Shown here one piece after another: positions 17,396 to 25,947 of a DNA stretch of 64,000 bases. Position 1 is the stretch's first letter. Every line of letters starts with the position of its first letter. The notes below the pieces were generated by a model. It worked only from the letters and a program-made list of their open reading frames with translations. It made no database searches and had not been told where the DNA came from. The position numbers and the translations under genes were made by a program. The DNA comes from Rugamonas apoptosis (GTDB lineage: Bacteria; Pseudomonadota; Gammaproteobacteria; Burkholderiales; Burkholderiaceae_D): positions 770,209 to 834,208 of the forward strand of contig NZ_JACEZU010000001.1 in the NCBI RefSeq assembly GCF_014042355.1, read 5' to 3'.

Positions 17396-19027
17396 GTGAA
17401 TCGCCTGACCTTCCAACAAAAACTGTGGGTACCATTAATTTGCAGCCTGCTGTGCATCATGGCGATTTTCATCGTCGACGCTTTTCACGCGCGCGATGTG
17501 CGGATGGAGGAACGCAGCAATGATTTGCGCAACATCGTCGATAGCGCGCTCAGTGTCGTCAAAGGGTTCGACGCCCAGGTGGCGTCGGGCGCGTTGACCA
17601 AGGAAGAGGCGCAAAACCGGGCCAAGGCCGCGATCCGCAGCATGCGTTACGGCGCCGATGGCTACCTGTCGATCAACGATTCCAAATCCGTCGTCGTCAT
17701 GCATCCGATCAAGCCGGAAATGGATGGCAAGGACATGGGCAGCTTGAAAGACCCCAAGGGCAATTACATCTATCACGACATCGTCGCCGCCGGCAACAGC
17801 GCCGAAGGTGGCGGCTTCGTGCGTTATTACTGGCCCCGTCCCGGTGCCGCCGACCCCGTCCCCAAGCTGAGCCGCGTGGGCCGCTATGCGCCGTGGGACT
17901 GGCACCTGCTGACGGGCGTGTATGTGGACGATATCGACACCGCGTTCCGCAATTCCTTGCTCGCCTCGGGCGCCGTGCTGCTGGCCGTGTGCGCCGTGCT
18001 GGCGCTGATCGTCAGCGTGGTCAACCGCAGTCTGCGCCACACCATCGGTGGCGATCCGGAATACGCGGGCGAAGTAGCGGCCCGCATCGCCAGCGGCGAC
18101 CTGAGTTCGGCCGTGGACACCCACGACAGCGACCGTGGCAGCATCCTGTACGGCATGCGCGCCATGCGCGATCAACTGGCCGACACCATCGGCGAGATCC
18201 GCCACAGCGCCGAGATGATCGCCACCGCCTCGGCCGAGATCGCCACGGGCAATATGGACTTGTCGGCCCGCACTGAATCGCAGGCCAGCGCGCTGGAACA
18301 GACGGCCGCCTCGATGGAGGAACTGACTTCCACCGTGAACCAGAACGCCAGCAACGCGGTGCAGGCCAATGAACTGGTGGAGTCGGCCTCGGCCGTGGCC
18401 GAGCAGGGTGGACGCGTGGTGTCGCAAGTGGTGCAGACCATGGAAACCATCAACGCCTCGGCCACCCGCATCGTCGACATCATCAGCGTGATCGATGGCA
18501 TCGCGTTCCAGACCAACATCCTGGCGCTGAACGCGGCGGTGGAAGCGGCCCGCGCCGGCGAGCAGGGCCGCGGCTTCGCGGTGGTGGCGTCGGAAGTGCG
18601 CAACCTGGCCCAGCGCAGCGCGGCGGCGGCCAAGGAGATCAAGACCCTGATCAACGATTCCGTCGACAGCATCAACGCCGGCAGCGCGCTCGTGGCCCAG
18701 GCCGGCACCACGATGGACCAGGTGGTGGCCAGCGTGTCACGCGTGACGGCCATCATGCGCGACATCACGGCCGCCTCGACCGAGCAGAGCACCGGCATCG
18801 GCCACGTCAACATGGCGATCACGGAAATGGATAGCGTGACGCAGCAGAACGCGGCCCTGGTGGAGCAAGCCGCCGCTGCCGCCGGCAGCATGCAGGAACA
18901 GGCGGCCCATCTGGCGGACATGGTGGCGCGCTTCCGGCTCAGTGGCGAGGCCGTGCGGTCCGCCGCCACGGCAGCAGCCCCCGCGCGCGTGGCCAAGCCG
19001 GCGCGCCGGGTGGCGCTGTCGCGCTAA
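17396..19027 (+). CDS. Methyl-accepting chemotaxis protein with single Cache sensor
   Basis: 543 residues. TM1 near residues 10-30, a periplasmic sCache_2-type sensor (GYLSINDSKSVVVMHPIKPEMDGKD; RYAPWDWHLLTGVYVDDID), TM2 near 190-212, a HAMP region, then the signalling hairpin with the conserved tip (GIAFQTNILALNAAVEAARA...GRGFAVVASEVRNLAQRS). It relays a small-molecule signal, probably a carboxylate by analogy with other sCache receptors, to CheA/CheW. Start GTG at 17396 is preceded by AAAGGAG (17383-17389). An upstream in-frame TTG at 17375 is less well placed. Confidence 0.93.
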   Translation: MNRLTFQQKLWVPLICSLLCIMAIFIVDAFHARDVRMEERSNDLRNIVDSALSVVKGFDAQVASGALTKEEAQNRAKAAIRSMRYGADGYLSINDSKSVVVMHPIKPEMDGKDMGSLKDPKGNYIYHDIVAAGNSAEGGGFVRYYWPRPGAADPVPKLSRVGRYAPWDWHLLTGVYVDDIDTAFRNSLLASGAVLLAVCAVLALIVSVVNRSLRHTIGGDPEYAGEVAARIASGDLSSAVDTHDSDRGSILYGMRAMRDQLADTIGEIRHSAEMIATASAEIATGNMDLSARTESQASALEQTAASMEELTSTVNQNASNAVQANELVESASAVAEQGGRVVSQVVQTMETINASATRIVDIISVIDGIAFQTNILALNAAVEAARAGEQGRGFAVVASEVRNLAQRSAAAAKEIKTLINDSVDSINAGSALVAQAGTTMDQVVASVSRVTAIMRDITAASTEQSTGIGHVNMAITEMDSVTQQNAALVEQAAAAAGSMQEQAAHLADMVARFRLSGEAVRSAATAAAPARVAKPARRVALSR

Positions 19028-19046
19028 TCAACCGGCAGCAACGAAC

Positions 19047-19080
19047 ATGGGGGCGTGACACGATCGTGTCACGCCCCCAT
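19047..19080. terminator. Perfect palindrome, bidirectional terminator
   Basis: A 34-base perfect palindrome, arm ATGGGGGCGTGACACGA, centred at 19063/19064, followed by TTTGTTTT. It lies between the convergent chemoreceptor and lipoprotein genes. Confidence 0.75.
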
Positions 19081-19095
19081 TTGTTTTCCGCCGGG

Positions 19096-19623
19096 TTATT
19101 GCGCCGCTTTGCCGGATGCCGGGGCGCCGCCGCCGGCCGCGCCGGGTTCGGCCGCCGCCTGGCCTTCATCGGCCTGCGCCTCCGGCTGGCCATCGGCCGC
19201 CGCGCCAGGCGCGCCGTCCGGCGAGAGCACGGCCGGCACGAACACCAGCTTGCCGCCTTCCACCCGGAATACGCCCAGCAAATCGCCCGCTTCCTTTTTC
19301 GGTTCCGGCAGCTCGGTGCAGGTTTGCGTCTCCACCTGCCACAGCTGGTTGCCGTCGCGCAGGATCCACCCTTGTTCGCCCAGGCCGAACAGTTCGATTT
19401 CCACTTCCTTGGCCGGCATGCTGCCCAGCGTGATGCGGCGCTGGCAGTCCGGCAAGCGCGACAGGATCAGCGACACGGCCGCGTCGCGCTTCCACAGGTG
19501 TTCCTGTTCCCGCTTGACGGTCAGCGCGTGACTGCTGCCGCGGCCGCCCACGTAATAGGAGGCCGAGTCATCGACGCAGGCCGTCAGCAGCAGGGGCAGG
19601 GTGGCGAGCAGGATCTTGCGCAT
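19096..19623 (-). CDS. Hypothetical lipoprotein
   Basis: 175 residues from MRKILLATLPLLLTACVDDS, with the lipobox LTAC and Cys16 as the lipidation site; the Asp after it could favour inner-membrane retention by the E. coli rule. The middle (VKREQEHLWKRDAAVSLILSRLPDCQRRI) and the alanine/glycine-rich tail match no domain I know. A 5' in-frame extension to 19656 was rejected because the signal peptide starts at 19623. Function unknown. Confidence 0.75.
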   Translation of the reverse strand: MRKILLATLPLLLTACVDDSASYYVGGRGSSHALTVKREQEHLWKRDAAVSLILSRLPDCQRRITLGSMPAKEVEIELFGLGEQGWILRDGNQLWQVETQTCTELPEPKKEAGDLLGVFRVEGGKLVFVPAVLSPDGAPGAAADGQPEAQADEGQAAAEPGAAGGGAPASGKAAQ

Positions 19624-19915
19624 GGCGGGAGTCGGTAGCAAAAAAGGTGGGTCCATTATAGCGGCAGCGGGGCGGGCGGATGGCGCCTTTGCTGCCCAGG
19701 CGGCGCATGCGGTGCGCGCGATGGGTGCCGTTCGCGGATGGGTGGCCAGGGTGGGCCGGAGACGGGATCGAAGCGGAAGCGAGAAGAAAACGAAACGGCA
19801 AGCGAAGCGGAAAGCGCAATGAAAAGCGCGTCGCGCCCGGCCGGGTAATGACCGGGGGGCGACGCTGGCGATACACGCGGCGGGCGCCGCGTGAATGGAT
19901 GGGGAACCGGCTTGC

Positions 19916-20527
19916 TTAGAAGCGGTAGCCCACGCCCACGCCCACCAGCCATGGGTCGATTTGCACGTTGCTGACCTTGGCGCCGCTGACGAACACGTCG
20001 CTGCGGATCTGCACTTTTTTCACGTCGAAGTTGAGCGACCAGTTCTTGTCGATCTTGTAGTCCACGCCAGCTTGCAGGGCCAGGCCAAAGCTCTTGTGCT
20101 CCAGGCCACCGGCGCCGTTCAGCAGTTCCACCTTGGTGATGTTGGTGTAGTTGATACCAGCGCCGACGTATGGATTCAGTTGCGCGTCGGGCATGAAGTG
20201 GTACTGGGCCAGCAGCGTTGGCGGCAGGTGCTTGAAGGTACCGATGTTGGTGCCGTTCAGGGACACGTCATGCTTTTGCGGGTAGGTCAGTACCAGTTCG
20301 GCCGACACGTTGCGGGTGAAGAAATAGGAGATGTCCACTTCGGGAATGGTCTTGGAGCTCACGTGGATGAGGTCCGAAGCGCCCACGCCACCGACTGGGT
20401 CGGATTTGTTTGCAGGGTCCAGGTGCACGGCGCGTGCGCGCACCAGCCATGGGCTTTCTTCCGCCATCACGTTGCCGGCGAACATGCCGAGGGAGACCAG
20501 AATGATTGCTGCTGCAGACTTTTGCAT
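19916..20527 (-). CDS. ompW: OmpW family outer membrane protein
   Basis: 203 residues from MQKSAAAIILVSLGMF, with signal peptide cleavage near VMA-EES. The family motifs are PWLVRARAVHL, VDISYFFTRNVSAELVLTYPQKHDV, LPPTLLAQYHF and the C-terminal GVGVGYRF, whose final Phe is the outer-membrane insertion signal. It forms an 8-stranded barrel for small hydrophobic molecules. AGAGGAAATACAA precedes the ATG at 20527; a longer opening at 20551 is less likely. An FNR-like dyad lies upstream, suggesting regulation by oxygen as for E. coli ompW. Confidence 0.92.
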   Translation of the reverse strand: MQKSAAAIILVSLGMFAGNVMAEESPWLVRARAVHLDPANKSDPVGGVGASDLIHVSSKTIPEVDISYFFTRNVSAELVLTYPQKHDVSLNGTNIGTFKHLPPTLLAQYHFMPDAQLNPYVGAGINYTNITKVELLNGAGGLEHKSFGLALQAGVDYKIDKNWSLNFDVKKVQIRSDVFVSGAKVSNVQIDPWLVGVGVGYRF

Positions 20528-20594
20528 TTGTATTTCCTCTCTTTGTTTCATTGAAGTAACGCAATCAGTCTATTGCTGCGGTGCCACAGAAACT

Positions 20595-20608
20595 TTGATC
20601 TAAGTCAA
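20595..20608 (-). promoter_or_regulatory. FNR/Anr-like binding site upstream of ompW
   Basis: TTGATCTAAGTCAA matches the FNR/CRP-type consensus TTGATNNNNATCAA at all but one fixed position. It is 68 bases upstream of the ompW ATG, a distance suited to class II activation or repression. It could also affect the divergent bufferin operon. Confidence 0.55.
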
Positions 20609-20805
20609 AATTGTCCGGGACATGGCGGTGTAGCCCGTTTGGCGTGCGCGCACCTTGATTTGACGAATATTTTTTGTTGGATGTGTAAGTAATCGCGGCA
20701 GTAGGGCGACAGAGGTGCAAGTCCACGCCGGGTGCCAACTGTTGTGACAGTGCCGGGCGGGATGGGACAACGTGTCCACCAATTCAACCCCACCTGGAGA
20801 ACAAC

Positions 20806-21090
20806 ATGAACACCACCAACAACCGCATCACCACCAAATCCGCCGCCCTGATCGCCGCCGCCGTCGCCGCCATGGCCTTGTCGGGCGCCGCCGTCGCCGC
20901 CACCAGCACCATCGCCGCCGACGACACCGTACACTGCGCCGGCATCAACAGCTGCAAGGGCACCAGCGATTGCGCCACGGCGGAAAACGCCTGCAAGGGC
21001 CAGAACGTGTGCAAGGGCCACGGCTTCCTCAAGTCCAAGGCCGGCGAGTGTTTCGCCAAGCAGGGCAAGATCGTTGACCTGGATAAGTAA
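20806..21090 (+). CDS. Bufferin-type RiPP precursor (BufA-like, metal-buffering peptide)
   Basis: 94 residues. Signal peptide (residues ~1-32, ending AVAA) and a short Cys-rich core with six cysteines: 44, 50, 56, 63, 69 and 82. The repeated CKG elements (NSCKG, NACKG, NVCKG) resemble the BufA2 type of bufferin precursors. In characterised systems the MNIO enzyme BufB with partner BufC oxidatively modifies cysteines, and the exported peptide binds copper in the periplasm. CTGGAGAACAAC precedes the ATG. The two partner genes follow directly. BufA subtype is by recollection; the metal is inferred. Confidence 0.78.
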   Translation: MNTTNNRITTKSAALIAAAVAAMALSGAAVAATSTIAADDTVHCAGINSCKGTSDCATAENACKGQNVCKGHGFLKSKAGECFAKQGKIVDLDK

Positions 21091-21153
21091 GCATCGCATC
21101 GCACGAGCGGGCGGCGCCTCGCTCCACCGGGCGCCGTCTCCCCCAACCACCAC

Positions 21154-22023
21154 CTGAGCTACCCGCACCATGCCATCCGCCTGCAAGCTTCGCCCGGCTT
21201 CGGCCTGGGCCTGCGTCCCGCCCACTACCTCGACGTGATCGGCAGCAGTCCCGCCAGCTCGGGCGTGGACTGGTTTGAGATCCTGTCCGAGAACTACATG
21301 GTCCCCGGCGGCAAGCCGCTGGCCATGCTGGAACGCGTACGGCGCGACTATCCAGTCGTGATGCATGGCGTGTCGATGTCGGTGGGCACGCCGCAAGGGC
21401 CGTCGGACGACTACCTGCGCGCGCTCAAGGCGCTGGTGGAGCGGGTGCAACCGCTGTGGGTGTCGGACCACCTGTGCTGGACCGGTGTGCACGGCCGGAA
21501 CATGCATGACCTGTATCCGCTGCCGTACACGGAGGAAGCCGTGGCCGCCGTGGTGCGCAATGTGCGCCGCGTGCAGGACTACCTGGGCCGCCCCATCCTG
21601 CTGGAGAACGTGTCGAGCTATGTGTCGTTCACGGCCGACACGCTGCGCGAATGGGAGTTCGTGGCGGCCGTGGCGGAACAGTCGGACAGCCTGATTCTGC
21701 TGGACGTGAACAACGTCTACGTCAGCAGCGTCAATCACGGTTTCGATCCGCACGCGTATTTGCGCGCGCTGCCCACGCGGCGGGTGCAACAGATCCACCT
21801 GGCCGGCCACAGCGTGCAAGCCGGCTGCATCATCGACACCCACGACCAGCCGGTGGCCGATCCCGTGTGGGCGCTGTACGCGGACGCATTGCGCCGCTTT
21901 GGCCCAGTGGCCACCATGATAGAACGGGACGATAACATTCCGCCGTTGCCGGAGCTGGCGGCCGAACTGCGGCGCGCACGCCAGCTGGCCGCCGCCGTGC
22001 TGACCGAAGCGGAGGCGGCATGA
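21154..22023 (+). CDS. DUF692 multinuclear non-haem iron oxidative enzyme (BufB/MNIO)
   Basis: TIM-barrel MNIO enzyme expected to modify the Cys residues of the BufA-like peptide. Putative iron ligands lie in [45 protein letters not shown] and MIERDDNIP. The family N-terminal phrase [16 protein letters not shown] is encoded at 21205-21240, upstream of the first in-frame GTG at 21235, so the true start must be further 5'. That frame is open back to the bufA stop, but offers only CTG (21154 or 21181) or ATC; an ATG at 21170 is in another frame. Non-standard initiation or a one-base error is likely. From 21154 the product is 289 residues, the usual family length. Confidence 0.85.
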   Translation: MSYPHHAIRLQASPGFGLGLRPAHYLDVIGSSPASSGVDWFEILSENYMVPGGKPLAMLERVRRDYPVVMHGVSMSVGTPQGPSDDYLRALKALVERVQPLWVSDHLCWTGVHGRNMHDLYPLPYTEEAVAAVVRNVRRVQDYLGRPILLENVSSYVSFTADTLREWEFVAAVAEQSDSLILLDVNNVYVSSVNHGFDPHAYLRALPTRRVQQIHLAGHSVQAGCIIDTHDQPVADPVWALYADALRRFGPVATMIERDDNIPPLPELAAELRRARQLAAAVLTEAEAA

Positions 22024-22949
22024 ACGGGCTGGCGGAGATCCAGGCCGCGTTCCAGGCCTATGTGCTGGCAGACCTGCCCGATGAGGTGCTGGAGAATGTG
22101 CCGAATGATGTCCCGCCTGATGCGCCGGATGATATGGCGGCTGACGTGTCACCGGATGCGCCGGCCAACATATCGGGCCAGGGCGGAGCGCAGCCCTCCA
22201 TCGTGCGCGCTGTATGTGGCCAGTCTGGCCCGTCCGGCCAGTACGGGCTGGGCGCGCTGGAGCGGCTGGCGATTTACCGCAACGCCTACCGCGTCCGCAT
22301 GCGCGAGGCGCTGTGCGAAGCATACGACAAGACGTGGAGCTATCTGGGCGACGCGCTGTTCGCGCAACTGGCCGACAGTTACCTGGCCGCCCATCCCTCG
22401 CGCCAGCCCAATCTGCGCTGGTATGGCGACGTCTTTGCCGACCATGTCGCGCAAGCCTTGCCCGAGTACCCGTGGGTGGCGGAGCTGGCCCGCTTCGAAT
22501 GGGCCCTGGGCCTGGCGTTCGACGCGGCCGATGCCGCGCCACTGACGGCGGCCGATGTGGCGCAACTGGCGCCGTCAGCGTTGGATGAGCTGGCGCTGGA
22601 CTGGCATCCATCCGTACGCCTGCTGCCGTTGCGCTGGAACGCGGTGGCGCTATGGCAGGCGCTGGGTGCGGAGCAAACGCCGCCCGATGCGGCGCCATCC
22701 GATACGAGCGTGACGTGGCTGGTGTGGCGCCACGGCGAGCAACCGCATTTCCGTTCGCTGGATGTGGGCGAGGTCGGCGCACTGTCGCGCATAGGCGAAG
22801 GCGCCACCTTCGGCTCGCTATGTGAAGACATCGGTGCGCAGCGGGGCGAGGCCGCCGTGCCGGCGTTGGCCGGCTATCTGCGGCACTGGCTGGCGCAGGG
22901 CGTGCTAACCCCGCGCCGCGAAGGCTGCGGCCGTACCGTCACAGCTTGA
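22020..22949 (+). CDS. DUF2063 protein (BufC/HvfC-type partner of the MNIO enzyme)
   Basis: 309 residues, starting ATGA-overlapped with the DUF692 gene. The family phrases [31 protein letters not shown] and [18 protein letters not shown] are present. BufC-type proteins bind the precursor and present it to the MNIO enzyme. Oddly, the N-terminal helix is separated from the core by an acidic, proline-rich repeat-like stretch (residues ~18-60: [29 protein letters not shown]) that reads like an insertion. The gene ends 11 bases inside the convergent MORN gene. Confidence 0.82.
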   Translation: MNGLAEIQAAFQAYVLADLPDEVLENVPNDVPPDAPDDMAADVSPDAPANISGQGGAQPSIVRAVCGQSGPSGQYGLGALERLAIYRNAYRVRMREALCEAYDKTWSYLGDALFAQLADSYLAAHPSRQPNLRWYGDVFADHVAQALPEYPWVAELARFEWALGLAFDAADAAPLTAADVAQLAPSALDELALDWHPSVRLLPLRWNAVALWQALGAEQTPPDAAPSDTSVTWLVWRHGEQPHFRSLDVGEVGALSRIGEGATFGSLCEDIGAQRGEAAVPALAGYLRHWLAQGVLTPRREGCGRTVTA

Positions 22950-23979
22950 TGATGAAATCCGTGTTGTAGGTATAGCGCATGGCGCAGGGCTTGCCACCGC
23001 AGCGCGCCGGTTTGAACTTGGTGAGCATGAGCACGGAACCGGCGATACGGCCCAGTTCCGGCTCGGGCGCCTCCAGTACGGCGACGCTGAGGGGCGTGCC
23101 GTCGCTGTCGATCTGCACATTGATCCGGAATTTGCCGCGCACCCTGGCCTTGGCGTGCATTTCCATGAACGCCTTGGCGATCGCTTCCGGCCCTTTGATC
23201 GGATAGGGCGGCTCGTCGTCTTCCAGCAGGATATGGTACGGCTGCTTGACCAGTTGCTGTTGTTCCGGCGACAGTTGCGCGTAGCTCAGGCCGGGTGGCA
23301 CGTTGAAGCCATACGCGGCGTCATGCTTGATGTTGGTGCCGAGGTCGGGTTGCTCCTGGCGGACGCCGTAGCTTGGCCGTTCCACCGGTTCCCGCGGCCG
23401 TGGCTGCGGATGGAACTCACGCGTCACCTCGACCCCGTTCGGGTAGGTGATCACCCCTTTGCCGCTGAATTCTCCATTCGCCCAACCGCCTTCGTAACTG
23501 CCGCCGGCGCCGTAGCTCATCTTGCCTTGGCCGTGGGGGGTATTGCCGCGCCACTCGCCGTGGTACGTGTCGCCCTGCGGGGAACTGTAATCGGCGATAC
23601 CGGTCGCCACGCCGGCAACGAAGGTCGCGTTGAGCTTGCCGCCCTTGGCGTTGGTGTAGACGCCCTTGCCCTCCAGCTTGCCCTCTTTGAAATCGCCCTG
23701 CAGCGAGGCGTCGTTGGCCAGCAGCAGGAAGCCTGGGCCGTTGGGCACGCCCTTCACCAACACGCCTTCGTAGCCGCCATGCGGGCGTCCCCGGACGGAC
23801 CAGTTCAGGGTGCCCATGCCATCCGCGTAGCCATCCTTGCAACCGCCGCTCCAGCTCGCCTGTTCGTCCTCGATGGGGTGCGGATTGGCGATCAGGCAGT
23901 CTGGTTTGCCGACGTAGGTCATGGCGGCGCCGGCGTTGGTCGCCAGCAGCAGGGAGGTCAGGGGCAGCAGCAAGCGCAT
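22939..23979 (-). CDS. Periplasmic MORN-repeat protein with TonB-like C-terminus
   Basis: 346 residues from MRLLLPLTSLLLATNAGA; the ATG at 23979 has GGAG seven bases upstream, whereas the ATG at 23985 is too close to it. After the signal peptide come four or so MORN motifs (YEGVLVKGVPNGPG, GDFKEGKLEGKGVY, YHGEWRGNTPHGQGKM, YEGGWANGEFSGKGVITYPNG; residues ~70-185), a linker, and a TonB_C/energy-transducer-like domain (GKFRINVQIDSDGTPLSVAVLEA) near the end. No membrane anchor apart from the signal peptide, so it is probably a periplasmic scaffold rather than a true TonB. Confidence 0.8.
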   Translation of the reverse strand: MRLLLPLTSLLLATNAGAAMTYVGKPDCLIANPHPIEDEQASWSGGCKDGYADGMGTLNWSVRGRPHGGYEGVLVKGVPNGPGFLLLANDASLQGDFKEGKLEGKGVYTNAKGGKLNATFVAGVATGIADYSSPQGDTYHGEWRGNTPHGQGKMSYGAGGSYEGGWANGEFSGKGVITYPNGVEVTREFHPQPRPREPVERPSYGVRQEQPDLGTNIKHDAAYGFNVPPGLSYAQLSPEQQQLVKQPYHILLEDDEPPYPIKGPEAIAKAFMEMHAKARVRGKFRINVQIDSDGTPLSVAVLEAPEPELGRIAGSVLMLTKFKPARCGGKPCAMRYTYNTDFIIKL

Positions 23980-24119
23980 GGCCATGCTCCATAAGTTATT
24001 AATTTTTTAATGTTATCAGTTCTATTTTTGAAATGGAAGATTGCTTAGGCGCTCAGGCATTGAGTCGCCGCAGGGACTGGCCTAACATGGACGAATATCG
24101 TTTCCACAAGCAGGCTGGC

Positions 24120-24995
24120 ATGTGTTCTTTCCTTCCGAGGCAGATACGACGTGCGGCGCCGGTGCTGGCGCTGCTGGCCGCTTCCGCCGCCGCGCCCGCA
24201 CCATCGCTCGCGCAGCCGTTGACGCAGCCGTTGACGCAGCCGTTGACGCAGCCTGTGACGCAGCCTGTGACGCAGCCTTCGGCGCAACTTTCGACGCAGC
24301 CTTTGACGCGGCCGCTCACGCAGGAGCAAGTGGCGGCGCACGCGGCCGGCATGTACGCCAGCCGGGTCGCCGTGTTCGATGCGGCCGGCCAGCTCGATCC
24401 GGTGCCCGCCTTTACGGCCCGTGTGCGGCGGGTGGCGGCCGGCCTGATCGCGCAGGCCGCCCGCGACTATCCCGAAACAGCAAGCTGGCGCTGGGAAGTC
24501 CACACCAGCTCCGATCCGGACCAGGACGCCGATTGCATGGCCGGCGGCAAGATCCTCGTCAGCCAGGCCTACGTGGAACGGCTGGAATTGAGCGACGCGG
24601 AACTGGCCATGCTGCTGGCGCATGAGATCGCGCACGCCGCGCTGCGCCACAACTTGCGGGAACTGGAGCAGGCGCTGGTACTGGACCCGGCCTGGGCCGG
24701 GCGTCCGTTCGAAGCGCTGGTGGACGCCGTCGACCACGACGCGGCGCTGATGGCCAGGCTGGCGCCGCTGAATCTGGCGCAGGAGGCGGAGGCCGACCAC
24801 GCGGGCCTGCTGCTGGCCGCGCGCGCCGGCTGGCCGCCCGAACGGCTGGCCCTGTACTACCGCAAGATGATGCGCGCCAGCGGCCGCCCCTATCTCGACA
24901 GCGAAGACCACCCGGCTCCGGCCAGCCGCTGGCGCGCGGCGCGGGCGCTGGCCGCCACGCTGGGCGCGCCGGGCACGCCGGAAGTTCAGCGGTAG
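24120..24995 (+). CDS. Secreted M48 family metalloprotease
   Basis: 291 residues if started at the ATG at 24120 (MCSFLPRQIRRAAPVLALLA gives a signal peptide); in-frame ATGs at 24087 and 24033 are alternatives. After the signal comes a low-complexity tract of QPLT/QPVT units, then the protease domain with HEIAHAALRH (HExxH) and QEAEADHAGL carrying the third zinc ligand. BepA/LoiP-like periplasmic proteases share this core. Ends 10 bases into the convergent binding-protein gene. Confidence 0.83.
   Translation: MCSFLPRQIRRAAPVLALLAASAAAPAPSLAQPLTQPLTQPLTQPVTQPVTQPSAQLSTQPLTRPLTQEQVAAHAAGMYASRVAVFDAAGQLDPVPAFTARVRRVAAGLIAQAARDYPETASWRWEVHTSSDPDQDADCMAGGKILVSQAYVERLELSDAELAMLLAHEIAHAALRHNLRELEQALVLDPAWAGRPFEALVDAVDHDAALMARLAPLNLAQEAEADHAGLLLAARAGWPPERLALYYRKMMRASGRPYLDSEDHPAPASRWRAARALAATLGAPGTPEVQR
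24213..24311 (+). repeat. 12-bp tandem repeat inside the M48 gene
   Basis: About eight degenerate copies of a 12-base unit, CAGCCGTTGACG and variants such as CAGCCTGTGACG, encoding QPLT/QPVT/QPSA units. The unit is a multiple of three, so copy-number change would keep the frame and alter linker length only. Confidence 0.8.
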
Positions 24996-25708
24996 CGGGC
25001 CAGGATCCGCTCCACGCTGCCGTCGTCGGCCAGCGCGTCGAGGGCGCGGTTGATGTCCTGGAACGGGATGGTCGACTTGCGCGAGAACGCGCACTGCGCC
25101 TTGAAGGTGGAGAACACCAGGTCGGGCCGCAGCCGCAGCGTCTTGTCGTTGCGGGTCAGGTAGGCCAAGGAGGACTGGACCATGATGGTGTACTGTACCT
25201 CGCCCGCCATCAGCCGGCGCAGGTTCTTGTCCATATTGGGCGACTCGGTGCGGAAGAACTGCTGGCCCAGCACCTGCTCCACGCGCGGATAGCGGTAGCC
25301 CGTGACGGTGCCGACGGGGCGGTCGCGCAGGTCGGCCAGCGAACGGATCGGCGGCGCGCCCTCGCGCGCCACCACCAGTTCCGCATCGGGGATCAGCGGC
25401 CGGCTCCACTGGTAGTCGCCGTCGATCCAGAACGGCAGCACGTAGCAGATGCCATCGGCGCGGCCCTGGGTCAGGGTGGGCGTCACGCCATCGACGTCCA
25501 CGCTCAGGTAGCTGGCTTGCCGCCCCAGCCGCTGGGCCAAGGCGTCGCCCAGGTCTTTCAGGATGCCGCCGCTCAGTTTGCCGTCGCGGAACTGCACCAG
25601 CGGCATGGTCAGGTCGGTGGGCGCGATCATGACCAGCTCACCGCTCGCGGCATGCGCGGCTTGGCTCAGGAACAGCGCGGCAAGAAGACACAGGAATTGC
25701 CGAAGCAT
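24986..25708 (-). CDS. Periplasmic substrate-binding protein, SBP_bac_3-like
   Basis: 240 residues. Signal peptide MLRQFLCLLAALFLSQAAHA. The type 3 solute-binding fold is suggested by GGILKDLGDALAQRLG, GRADGICYVLPFWIDGDY, and the hinge region LRDRPVGTVTGYRYPRVEQVLG. There is no permease or ATPase gene beside it, so it may be an orphan sensor or binding protein for amino-acid-like compounds. The 239 bases upstream, to the end of the helicase gene, show no feature. Confidence 0.8.
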   Translation of the reverse strand: MLRQFLCLLAALFLSQAAHAASGELVMIAPTDLTMPLVQFRDGKLSGGILKDLGDALAQRLGRQASYLSVDVDGVTPTLTQGRADGICYVLPFWIDGDYQWSRPLIPDAELVVAREGAPPIRSLADLRDRPVGTVTGYRYPRVEQVLGQQFFRTESPNMDKNLRRLMAGEVQYTIMVQSSLAYLTRNDKTLRLRPDLVFSTFKAQCAFSRKSTIPFQDINRALDALADDGSVERILARYR

Positions 25709-25947
25709 GGGCGGTTCGCCTCCGCGGATGTGGGTGGGGGCGGATCGCTTACGAAGGCAGGCAAGCGAGCAGCGTTGATTAAGGCCATTCTACGACAGGC
25801 GGGGTAGGAGCGTAGCCCATGGCCGTCAATTTTTGTGACGGCGTTCGTGGACCGGTAATAGCGCGAGCAGCGCCGCGTGCTGCAGCGTAGGACAATTGAT
25901 TTGTAAGCTGCACGCCCGATATGGGGCCGCTGATGTTTACTTTGAGG

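Noticed and set aside
20690..20805. Riboswitch in the bufferin leader
   Set aside because: GC-rich pairing segments are present, but no known riboswitch consensus could be matched.
21235..21237. GTG at 21235 as the start of the DUF692 gene
   Set aside because: It would remove the conserved N-terminal strand of the TIM barrel; the frame encodes that strand upstream.
24213..24311. Possible CRISPR-like repeats
   Set aside because: Units are 12 bases, directly adjacent without spacers, and lie in frame in a coding gene.
25709..25947. Small minus-strand coding frame in the gap before the helicase gene
   Set aside because: No ribosome binding site, no conserved features, and composition like non-coding DNA.
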